NCBI GenBank assembly: GCA_946887155.1
Contig: CAMPKM010000185.1
Location: 1-6,252 of the forward strand
Source: an uncultured Gemmatimonadota bacterium
GTDB taxonomy: Bacteria; Gemmatimonadota; Gemmatimonadetes; Gemmatimonadales; Gemmatimonadaceae
DNA: 6,252 bases
Reading direction: 5' to 3'
Both the position numbers and the translations under genes were made by a program. The notes below the pieces were generated by a model. That model did no database searches. It saw only the letters and a list, made by a program, of their open reading frames with translations, and was not told the origin of the DNA. Shown in pieces: positions 1 to 4,757 of this stretch. Every line of letters begins with the position of its first letter. Positions within the stretch are counted from its first letter, which is position 1.

Positions 1-41
1 GCTCCGACCCCGGGTCTGACCCCGGGTCTGACCCCGAACTC
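1..41. repeat. Palindrome-family repeat cluster, cut by left window edge
   Basis: The unit GACCCCGGGTCT occurs twice in tandem (6-29), followed by GACCCCGAACTC (30-41). Positions 12-41 are identical to 2828-2857, the right half of the long palindrome upstream of the serine hydrolase gene. The matching left half would lie before base 1, so this is probably a truncated copy of the same element. It sits 17 bases past the stop codon of the PDZ gene, where a REP-like hairpin could protect or end the operon mRNA (inference). Positions 37-50 also hold a short direct repeat, GAACTCTC/GAACTCT. Confidence 0.85.
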
Positions 42-58
42 TCGAACTCTGGTTTGGG

Positions 59-1207
59 TTACCAGCGGAGCTTCAGGGTCTCCGTCTTGCCCCGGCGGAT
101 CAGCGTGATCGTCACCACGCGGTCGCGCGACCGGCTGATCACCCGCTGCAGCGAAAGCACGGAGCTCAGGTCGACGCTGTCGGCTGACACCAGCACGTCG
201 CCGCCCTGAAGACCCGCCTCTCGACCCGGCGTACCGGGGAGCACCTGGTTCACGAACAGCCCGTGCTCGACCCCGAACGCGCGGCCTGACTCTGCGTTCA
301 GCGCCATCAGCTCCAGGCCCGCCAGCGAATTCCCGCCGCTGCCGAGCAGCCGCGCCATCGAACCCGCCGCGACCCCACCCTGCGGCGAACGCCGGCCAGA
401 AACAACAACCCTGCTGATCGTGTCCCTCGGCGGCGTCGTGAACGAGTAGGCGTACGTGCCCGTCACCGGAGACACCTCGGCCCGCGCGGTCGGAGGCGCC
501 ATGACGTAGGCGGTGCCGGCATCGACCCACGTGCACGGTGCGACCGTCACCTGGGGCAGCGGCTCGATCTTCGGCGCCAGCGTGATCACTTCGTTGCCGC
601 GACGCAGCTTGACGAGGATCTTCTCACCCGGCTTGAGCAGGTCCGCAAAGATGATGTTGGCATGCAGCAGCCGCTTTCCACCAATCTCCACCAGCTCATC
701 GCCGGCGCGGAGTCCGACACGCTCGGCGGGCGATCCCGGATCGACCGACGCCACGATCGGCGTCTCGAGGAACCGCACGATCTGCGGACCGTTCTCCTGC
801 CGGTCGAGCAACTGGATACCCGTCGTCAGAACGCCGAGCCACCCTTCGGGCTTCTGCACTTCGGCGCACATCGACTCGAGCTGGCTGCGCAGCCGACCCT
901 GTTCGACCTGCGTCTCCCTCAACCGGTTGACGACCAGCTGCGTCTGGGCGCGGAGAGTGGTCAACTGCGAGTCAGCCGCCAGTTCGCGCTGCCGCTCGAT
1001 GTTGTTCAGCATCCGCACCAGCTCACGCTCCATCCGCCGGCGATCGAGCAGTTCCTTCCTCATCTGATCGACATCCTTCTGCCACGTCGACACCGTCCGG
1101 ACACGGATCGTGTCCGACTGCGCCGACGCGGGAACCGCGACCAGCACCAGTAGCAACACCATCGGAACCTGAAATTGGGGTCTGACCCCAATATTTCTGC
1201 GTTTCAT
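59..1207 (-). CDS. Exported two-PDZ-domain protein with coiled coil, third gene of sigma/anti-sigma operon
   Basis: This 382-residue protein starts with a signal peptide (charged MKRR, hydrophobic stretch about 16-26, probable cleavage after ASA at 27-29). A polar, Arg/Glu/Gln-rich stretch at about 42-112 is likely a coiled coil. The first PDZ domain is at about 121-212 (GWLGV, then DPGSPAERVGLRAGDELVEIGG). A proline/serine linker follows, then a second PDZ domain at about 296-377 (LPGTPGREAGLQGGDVLV). No protease catalytic domain is visible, so it is not a DegS/HtrA enzyme; an adaptor or sensor in the periplasm is more likely. It has two Cys (114, 225). The gene begins 15 bases after the anti-sigma stop, and its Shine-Dalgarno AGGAG overlaps that stop, so the two are very probably co-transcribed and translationally linked. 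Residues 5-12 are encoded by a palindromic repeat core. The start at 1207 is preferred over the internal ATG at 1162, which would remove the positive n-region of the signal peptide. The fold is clear; the exact function is unknown. Confidence 0.9.
   Translation of the reverse strand: MKRRNIGVRPQFQVPMVLLLVLVAVPASAQSDTIRVRTVSTWQKDVDQMRKELLDRRRMERELVRMLNNIERQRELAADSQLTTLRAQTQLVVNRLRETQVEQGRLRSQLESMCAEVQKPEGWLGVLTTGIQLLDRQENGPQIVRFLETPIVASVDPGSPAERVGLRAGDELVEIGGKRLLHANIIFADLLKPGEKILVKLRRGNEVITLAPKIEPLPQVTVAPCTWVDAGTAYVMAPPTARAEVSPVTGTYAYSFTTPPRDTISRVVVSGRRSPQGGVAAGSMARLLGSGGNSLAGLELMALNAESGRAFGVEHGLFVNQVLPGTPGREAGLQGGDVLVSADSVDLSSVLSLQRVISRSRDRVVTITLIRRGKTETLKLRW
1172..1195. repeat. Palindromic repeat core inside the PDZ gene's signal peptide
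   Basis: The 13-base core GGGGTCTGACCCC (1177-1189) has arms extending to a perfect inverted repeat at 1174-1192 around T1183. The core is identical to the centre of the long palindrome at 2827-2839. The 24 bases 1172-1195 are exactly eight codons (residues 5-12, NIGVRPQF). Removing them in thought leaves MKRR joined to QVPMVLLL, an ordinary signal peptide start. This reads as an in-frame REP-like insertion that the gene tolerates. Confidence 0.75.
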
Positions 1208-1219
1208 GCTTGAACGACT

Positions 1220-1224
1220 CTCCT
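1220..1224 (-). promoter_or_regulatory. Ribosome binding site of the PDZ gene, overlapping the anti-sigma stop
   Basis: The minus strand reads TAGGAG: the TAG stop of the anti-sigma gene (1223-1225) shares bases with an AGGAG Shine-Dalgarno site. It lies 12 bases before the ATG at 1207, a little long but usable. The arrangement suggests that ribosomes ending the anti-sigma gene help start the PDZ gene. Confidence 0.55.
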
Positions 1225-1939
1225 AGAACCGCGACAGGCGCGACCCAACCGGCAGCGCCGTCGCCAATTTGCCCAGCGTCATGTTGCGGGCGCCGAGCGT
1301 GGTGAAATAGACCTGGTTGATGATGGGATCGGCCGGCGCTTCGCTCAGTGCCCGGAGCGAGGTTTCGGCCATTTCATCGAGCGCGGCCAGCGTGGTGCGA
1401 TACGCCTCCGTGGCCCCCTCGAACGTGCTCGTGTCGTGATTGGCGAGGTACAGCGCGGCGCGTTCGTACTCCTGCTGCGCGCGCTGCAGGGACTGCATCG
1501 CCGACGCGGTGGACGAGAAATCGTCCGCCGTCAGGGCGACCTGGGTGCCGTTCGCCGGGTCACCCGCGCCTAACGCCAGCGCCGTCCGCAGTGGCATGCC
1601 CGCCGTCATCCGGCCGCTGACCAGCCCGGCGACGAGGATGGCGATGCCAGCGGCCGAGCGCCACGCGACCGTCGTGACCCGTGCGATGAACATCGTGCGG
1701 GCGGTGGCCTGTTCCTTCGTCGTGATCAGGCCCTGTTCGCGCAGCTCTTCACTCAACAGGCCCCACGTCGTAATGGGCGGGGCAATGCGCCGGCGCTCAT
1801 CGGCCGCCATGGAGACGACGCGGTAATACGCCACGCGTTCCGCGGCGCACATCGCGCACTCGGCGAGGTGTTCTTCTTCAGCGGCGGTTGGCTCGCTGTC
1901 TGCGAGCTCGGCCAGCCGTTCAATAAGCAGGTGCTGCAT
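1223..1939 (-). CDS. ZAS-type transmembrane anti-sigma factor
   Basis: This is the cognate anti-sigma factor of the preceding ECF sigma gene. Read from the ATG at 1939 it has 238 residues. The zinc-binding anti-sigma signature H-x3-C-x2-C is at H24, C28, C31. A soluble segment follows, then one membrane segment at about 94-110 (SAAGIAILVAGLVSG), then an alanine-rich helical C-terminal part of about 125 residues predicted to lie outside the cytoplasm. The usual model is that the N-terminal zinc domain holds the sigma factor at the membrane until a signal releases it. The reading frame also has an ATG at 1957, six codons earlier, but only the 1939 start has a good Shine-Dalgarno site (AGGAA, 6 bases away). 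Either start overlaps the end of the sigma gene (20 or 38 bases), which implies coupled translation and balanced amounts. The outer domain resembles no sensor I can name. Confidence 0.9.
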   Translation of the reverse strand: MQHLLIERLAELADSEPTAAEEEHLAECAMCAAERVAYYRVVSMAADERRRIAPPITTWGLLSEELREQGLITTKEQATARTMFIARVTTVAWRSAAGIAILVAGLVSGRMTAGMPLRTALALGAGDPANGTQVALTADDFSSTASAMQSLQRAQQEYERAALYLANHDTSTFEGATEAYRTTLAALDEMAETSLRALSEAPADPIINQVYFTTLGARNMTLGKLATALPVGSRLSRF

Positions 1940-2495
1940 TTTCTCTTCCTGTGTCATCGGCCGGAGTGTCCACGAGATGCGCGAGCAACTTCCGGAGCTT
2001 TGCCCGCGCCTTGAACAACTGCGACTTCGATCCGCCGGCGGTGATGCCTAACTCCGACGCGATCTCTTCGTGCGTGTAGCCTTCCACGTCGTGCATGAGG
2101 AAGACCGTCCTGGCGCCTGGCGACAACTGCGCCGCCGCGGCGTCGATCACGGATCGCAACATCGCCCGGTCACCCCCGTGATCCACGGAGACCGTTTCCT
2201 CGTCAATGTCCGTTTCGATCTTCGTGAGCCGCCGCGACCGGCGCAGCGCGTTCAGCGTGCGGTTGACCGCAATGCGATGCGCCCACGTCCCGAACTGCGA
2301 CTCGCCACGGTAGGTCGGCAGCGCTCGGAAGATCTGAATCCAGACTTCCTGGGCGATGTCCTCCGCCAGGTCGGGGTCCCCAGCCAGGCGGCGGACGACA
2401 GCGTCGATGTGCGGGGCGTGTTGCGACCAGAGCGCGCGGAGCGCCCTCTCGTCCCCCTCGATCGCTCGCTGAATCGTCGGAAAATCAGTCGCCAT
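1920..2495 (-). CDS. ECF RNA polymerase sigma factor (sigma-24/RpoE-like)
   Basis: The 191 residues are the normal length for an extracytoplasmic-function sigma factor. Region 2 spans about 10-88, with the hallmark DLAEDIAQEVWIQIFRALP (42-60) and then FGTWAHRIAVNRTLNALRR (68-86), which binds core polymerase and the -10 element. Region 4 spans about 124-172: LSPGARTVFLMHDVEGYTHE (124-143) followed by the helix-turn-helix EEIASELGITAGGSKSQLFK (143-162), which reads the -35 element. Region 3 is absent, as expected for the group. It directs polymerase to a small regulon under control of the overlapping anti-sigma gene. The ATG at 2495 has no clear Shine-Dalgarno sequence, but no later ATG keeps region 2 intact. 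Leu149 in the turn helix uses the rare codon TTA. The ECF subgroup cannot be fixed by eye. Confidence 0.95.
   Translation of the reverse strand: MATDFPTIQRAIEGDERALRALWSQHAPHIDAVVRRLAGDPDLAEDIAQEVWIQIFRALPTYRGESQFGTWAHRIAVNRTLNALRRSRRLTKIETDIDEETVSVDHGGDRAMLRSVIDAAAAQLSPGARTVFLMHDVEGYTHEEIASELGITAGGSKSQLFKARAKLRKLLAHLVDTPADDTGRENAAPAY
1946..1950 (-). promoter_or_regulatory. Ribosome binding site that decides the anti-sigma start
   Basis: AGGAA on the minus strand lies 6 bases before the ATG at 1939. The sequence in front of the alternative ATG at 1957 has no Shine-Dalgarno match. The site is inside the last codons of the sigma gene. Confidence 0.6.
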
Positions 2496-2547
2496 GGCGT
2501 TTCACAGACTTTGTCACAGCCCGAAGCCCACAGGTTGCCGGAACCCG

Positions 2548-2576
2548 TTAACGCAGTTGGCCGGGCGAATGTTACC
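2548..2576 (-). promoter_or_regulatory. Candidate promoter of the sigma/anti-sigma/PDZ operon
   Basis: On the minus strand GGTAAC (2571-2576) and CGTTAA (2548-2553) are 17 bases apart, loosely like an ECF (RpoE-type) promoter, which would fit self-activation. The same place can also be read as an extended -10 (TGGTAACAT, ending at 2569) for the main sigma factor. Both readings are weak and cannot be told apart here. Confidence 0.25.
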
Positions 2577-2629
2577 AAAGATCATGGAAGTCGTGTCCCA
2601 ACAAGGGGATAATCGGGTGTGACCCAGGG

Positions 2630-2648
2630 GGAAGGACCGAGGTCTTCC
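2630..2648. repeat. Short inverted repeat abutting the -35 element
   Basis: GGAAGGACC-GA-GGTCTTCC forms an 8-bp stem with one bulged G and a 2-base centre, and it ends exactly where TTGACA begins. Its place directly upstream of a promoter suits an activator site, or the end of a transcript. This is a positional argument only. Confidence 0.35.
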
Positions 2649-2677
2649 TTGACAGCGCCCCCGTAATTGTCTATTAG
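2649..2677 (+). promoter_or_regulatory. Near-consensus sigma70-type promoter
   Basis: TTGACA (2649-2654), a 17-base spacer and TATTAG (2672-2677). The -35 is perfect and the -10 matches four of six consensus bases. It points toward the serine hydrolase gene and predicts a start at about 2683-2685, giving a leader of roughly 225 bases before the GTG at 2911. The promoter may also drive a short RNA ending at the palindrome at 2810-2856. Confidence 0.65.
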
Positions 2678-2691
2678 TGACTTCCGTCACA
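2676..2691. promoter_or_regulatory. CRP/FNR-like operator over the transcription start
   Basis: AGTGA-N6-TCACA differs by one base from the CRP-family consensus TGTGA-N6-TCACA; its inner part GTGAC-TTCC-GTCAC is a perfect dyad. It overlaps the last base(s) of the -10 box and the predicted start site, a position where a bound regulator would repress. Confidence 0.4.
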
Positions 2692-2809
2692 ACCGCCTAG
2701 AAAGCACTTTAAGGAAATGGCGGAACATTTTCTGGCTTAACAAGCTACATGCGCCAGTCGTCGAAGCCGGCAGTACCGTAGGCGACCGGCTCGACTCTTG
2801 CCCAAAAGC

Positions 2810-2856
2810 AGTTCGGGGTCAGACCCGGGGTCTGACCCCGGGTCTGACCCCGAACT
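2810..2856. repeat. Perfect 47-base palindrome (REP-like)
   Basis: Positions 2810-2832 and 2834-2856 are exact reverse complements around the single base T2833, giving 23-bp arms with no mismatch. It is built from nested GGGGTC/GACCCC blocks. The 13-base core also occurs in the PDZ signal peptide (1177-1189), and positions 2828-2857 recur at 12-41. No T-run follows, so it is not a classic intrinsic terminator. In RNA it would fold into a very stable hairpin about 55 bases before the serine hydrolase start, so it may stabilise or attenuate the transcript. REP families like this are often spread by RAYT transposases; none is present here. Confidence 0.95.
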
Positions 2857-2910
2857 CCCTCGGAATTTCGTCCGTAGTACGTCGTACGCGTCACCAGTTG
2901 GGATACGCCA

Positions 2911-4218
2911 GTGCTCGCTACGCTCAGCGCCCTCGCCATCGTCTTTGCCCCGTCGGACGGCTTGCCCGCTCGACCCGCGGCGTCGGTGGGCATGTCAGCA
3001 GATCGTCTCGAAACGATTGACCGGATCGTCAAACGGGGCATCTCCGCCGGTGGATACCCCGGCGCCGCTGTCGTGGTTGGTCGCCGCGGCTATTCCGTCT
3101 TCGAAAAGGGGTACGGTCGCCTCGGGTGGACCAGCAGCAGCAACCCCGTCGTCCCTGACGAGTCGATCTACGACCTGGCGTCCCTGACCAAGGTCGTCGG
3201 AACGACCACCGCGGCGATGATCCTGTACGACGAAGGGCGACTCGACATCGAGGCGCCCGTCTCGAAATACCTCCCCGCGTTCGAGGGCAAGAACAAGGAC
3301 GCGGTGAAGATCCGCCACCTGCTCACGCACACCAGCGGCCTCCCCGCCGGCCGCGACCTGCGCCGGCTCGCCGATAACGCCCGCCACGCGCGGTCGATCG
3401 TGCTCTCGACGCCCCTCGTCTGCAAGCCGGGCGCCTGCCAGACCTACTCGGACCTCGGTCCCGACATCCTCGGCTCCGCCATCGAGGAAATCACCGGCCA
3501 GGGCCTCGACGCCTTCCTCGACGAACGGGTGTTCGAGCCGTTAGGCATGAACGACACCCACTTCCGCCCCGACGCGTCCCAGCGGGATCGTATCGCGCCG
3601 ACCGAAGTGTCCTCCCCGCGCGGATATCCCGTCCGCGGCGAGGTGCATGACGAAAACGCCTGGGCGCTGGGTGGCGTCGCCGGTCACGCCGGTTTGTTCT
3701 CGACGGCCGCCGACCTGTCGCTGTTCGCGCAGATGATGCTCAACCGCGGCGAGTACAACGGCGTCCGCGTCGTAAGCGATTCGACGGTCACGAAGTTCAC
3801 GACCCGGATCGCCGGCACGCGCGCGCTGGGTTGGGACACGTCCGACGGCGAAGGCTCCGCCGGCATCCACATGGGCGAGCGCGCATTCGGGCACACCGGC
3901 TTCACGGGCACGTCACTCTGGATCGATCCCGATCGCGAGCTCTTCGTGATCCTGCTGACGAACCGCGTTCACGCGCCCAAGGCCCGCCGTCCGGCCCGGG
4001 TGATTGCCGACGTTCGGGCCGACCTGGCCGACGCCGCTGCCCTGTCCGTGGTCGACGACAACATCCTGAAGATGCCGGCGTCCTTCCGGGCCGACAAAGC
4101 GGTCGGCTGGAACCAAGCGGTGCGCCGGCGTCAGCCCGTGCGGCGCAAGCCCGCGGTGACGAAGAAGGCGACTACGAAGAAGGCGACGGCGAAGAAGCCG
4201 CCGGCAAGCCGGGAATAG
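2911..4218 (+). CDS. Exported serine beta-lactamase-family hydrolase with Lys/Ala-rich tail
   Basis: The 435 residues contain one beta-lactamase (class C/penicillin-binding-like, PF00144-type) domain at about 30-375. The active-site set is complete: S91-L-T-K94 (nucleophile Ser and general-base Lys), Y179-S-D181 (the YxN motif with Asp for Asn) and H328-T-G330 (in place of KTG). Other family marks are HLLTHTSGLPAG (136-147) and HDENAWALGGVAGHAGLFST (246-265), which to me recalls the domain fused to GH3 enzymes in related phyla. Substrate is unknown; esterase, peptidase or wall-related action is as likely as beta-lactam hydrolysis. The N-terminus (MLATLSALAIVF) looks like a short signal peptide, which supports the GTG start at 2911 despite a weak ribosome site; a start at ATG 2992 would lose export. 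Residues 405-435 are a basic low-complexity tail (TKKATTKKATAKKP), odd for this family. Its last codons and stop come from a tandem repeat. C171 and C176 could pair. Confidence 0.9.
   Translation: MLATLSALAIVFAPSDGLPARPAASVGMSADRLETIDRIVKRGISAGGYPGAAVVVGRRGYSVFEKGYGRLGWTSSSNPVVPDESIYDLASLTKVVGTTTAAMILYDEGRLDIEAPVSKYLPAFEGKNKDAVKIRHLLTHTSGLPAGRDLRRLADNARHARSIVLSTPLVCKPGACQTYSDLGPDILGSAIEEITGQGLDAFLDERVFEPLGMNDTHFRPDASQRDRIAPTEVSSPRGYPVRGEVHDENAWALGGVAGHAGLFSTAADLSLFAQMMLNRGEYNGVRVVSDSTVTKFTTRIAGTRALGWDTSDGEGSAGIHMGERAFGHTGFTGTSLWIDPDRELFVILLTNRVHAPKARRPARVIADVRADLADAAALSVVDDNILKMPASFRADKAVGWNQAVRRRQPVRRKPAVTKKATTKKATAKKPPASRE
4161..4200 (+). repeat. 15-base coding tandem repeat for the basic tail
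   Basis: GAAGAAGGCGACTAC (4161-4175), GAAGAAGGCGACGGC (4176-4190) and a partial GAAGAAGCCG (4191-4200). In frame this gives KKAT-T-KKAT-A-KKPP, a five-residue period. The tail therefore looks grown by repeat slippage. Confidence 0.85.
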
Positions 4219-4290
4219 GGAGTATCGGGAATAGGGAATAGGGAATAGGGAATAGGGAATCGGGAATCGGGAATCGGGAATCGGGCGATA
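4211..4290. repeat. Heptamer tandem array GGGAATA/GGGAATC
   Basis: Unit order: GGGAATA (4211-4217), an off-size GGGAGTATC (4218-4226), four GGGAATA (4227-4254), four GGGAATC (4255-4282) and a decayed GGGCGATA (4283-4290). The two unit types are sorted in blocks, which points to expansion by slippage or unequal exchange. The first unit overlaps the serine hydrolase gene and contributes its TAG stop (4216-4218). Confidence 0.95.
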
Positions 4291-4298
4291 GGCGGGCG

Positions 4299-4343
4299 GC
4301 ACCTCAAGGCCCGCACAAGCAGTCTAGGTCGCACCTCAAAGGC
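4299..4343. repeat. Short direct repeat GCACCTCAA(A)GGC before the DUF59 gene
   Basis: GCACCTCAAGGC (4299-4310) and GCACCTCAAAGGC (4331-4343) start 32 bases apart, about three helical turns, 39 bases upstream of the next gene. They could be paired binding sites or repeat debris from the adjacent array. Confidence 0.5.
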
Positions 4344-4369
4344 TCCGAGGCTCCCGGCTGCTATTGCGC

Positions 4370-4381
4370 TAGATTTCCAGC
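4370..4381 (+). promoter_or_regulatory. Candidate -10 for a leaderless DUF59 mRNA
   Basis: TAGATT (4370-4375) ends six bases before the ATG at 4382, so transcription could begin at the start codon itself. No Shine-Dalgarno sequence precedes the ATG, which agrees with a leaderless message, but no convincing -35 is visible. Confidence 0.25.
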
Positions 4382-4720
4382 ATGACGCAGGAACCCGCCG
4401 ACGACCTCGAAGTCGATGCCGAGCCACTGAGTGAAGACCAGGTCCGGCTCGCGCTCCGCAGAGTAAAAGACCCAGAAATCGGACTGAACATCGTCGATTT
4501 GGGCCTGATCTACTCCGTGGCCCTCGATGGCGCGGACGTGAATGTCGACATGAGCCTCACGTCGCCCGGCTGCCCCGCAGGACCGCAGATCCTCCACGAA
4601 GCCGAGGAAGAGGTGCGTTCACTGGCCGGCGTCGGCGCGGTGAACATCAACCTCGTCTGGTCGCCGCCGTGGACGCCTGAGCGGATCGAGCCGAGAGTAC
4701 GAGCGTACCTCGGTTTTTGA
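4382..4720 (+). CDS. DUF59/MIP18-family iron-sulfur cluster assembly factor
   Basis: The 112 residues are a single MIP18-like (DUF59, PF01883-type) domain after an acidic N-terminal extension (1-16). The family signatures are present: VKDPEIGLNIVDLGLIY (28-44), TSPGCPAG with the conserved Cys64 (60-67), and the C-terminal VWSPPWTPERI (92-102) typical of the short SufT/PaaD-like group. Relatives help mature Fe-S proteins in the cytoplasm, either generally (SufT) or for a specific oxygenase (PaaD). No suf or paa genes are nearby, so a general role is the safer guess. There is no clear ribosome site before the ATG. The last codons, ending in RVRAYLGF, form a terminator-like hairpin. The gene appears to be a single-gene unit and converges on the GHL10 gene. 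Confidence 0.93.
   Translation: MTQEPADDLEVDAEPLSEDQVRLALRRVKDPEIGLNIVDLGLIYSVALDGADVNVDMSLTSPGCPAGPQILHEAEEEVRSLAGVGAVNINLVWSPPWTPERIEPRVRAYLGF
4691..4718 (+). terminator. Intrinsic-terminator-like hairpin inside the end of the DUF59 gene
   Basis: CCGAG(A)GTAC (4691-4700) pairs with GTACCTCGG (4705-4713): nine base pairs, one bulged A4696, loop GAGC, then five T (4714-4718) running straight into the stop TGA (4718-4720). This has the form of a rho-independent terminator but lies wholly within coding sequence. Confidence 0.6.
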
Positions 4721-4749
4721 GGGGCGTCACTGTTTAAGGGGCGTCACTG
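4721..4749. repeat. 12-base direct repeat GGGGCGTCACTG
   Basis: Two exact copies, 4721-4732 and 4738-4749, are separated by TTTAA. The first begins on the base after the DUF59 stop codon. Confidence 0.85.
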
Positions 4750-4757
4750 ATAGTGGC

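Larger units (their letters stand above)
2496..2910. other. Divergent intergenic region between sigma and serine hydrolase genes
   Basis: These 415 bases hold the weak operon promoter on the left, a strong plus-strand promoter with an operator-like dyad in the middle and a long perfect palindrome on the right. The hexamer TGTGAC/GTCACA occurs three times (2513-2518, 2618-2623, 2686-2691). The bases 2692-2809 contain only two tiny open frames, of 7 and 10 codons (2717-2740, 2749-2781), without proper ribosome sites. I see no real gene here. Confidence 0.6.

Noticed and set aside
59..1207. Calling the PDZ protein a DegS/HtrA or C-terminal processing protease.
   Set aside because: No His-Asp-Ser or Ser-Lys catalytic domain is visible between or beside the two PDZ domains.
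2717..2781. Two tiny open frames (MAEHFLA and MRQSSKPAVP) in the leader, considered as an attenuator leader peptide.
   Set aside because: The first has its AAGGA directly against the ATG and the second has no ribosome site. Neither has a run of one regulatory amino acid.
2667..3020. A 117-codon plus-strand frame beginning TTG upstream of and overlapping the serine hydrolase gene.
   Set aside because: Its middle is translated palindrome, its start has no ribosome site, and its end overlaps the real gene in another frame with no recognisable domain.
2745..3041. A 98-codon minus-strand frame across the long palindrome.
   Set aside because: The protein is mostly the translated palindrome (repeated RGQTRG-like words) plus the antisense of the hydrolase signal region.
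1568..3546. GCCTAAC and GTTAGGC resemble integron attC core sites.
   Set aside because: The copies are single, far apart and inside conserved Leu-Gly codons. No paired hairpin, cassette structure or integrase is present.
2911..4218. Calling the serine hydrolase an AmpC-type antibiotic resistance gene.
   Set aside because: The YSD and HTG motifs and the lack of an AmpR-type regulator do not support a specific beta-lactamase call; only the broad family is safe.
4211..4290. The heptamer array considered as a CRISPR array or replication iteron set.
   Set aside because: There are no spacers, the units are 7 bases and contiguous, and no cas or replication initiator gene is nearby.
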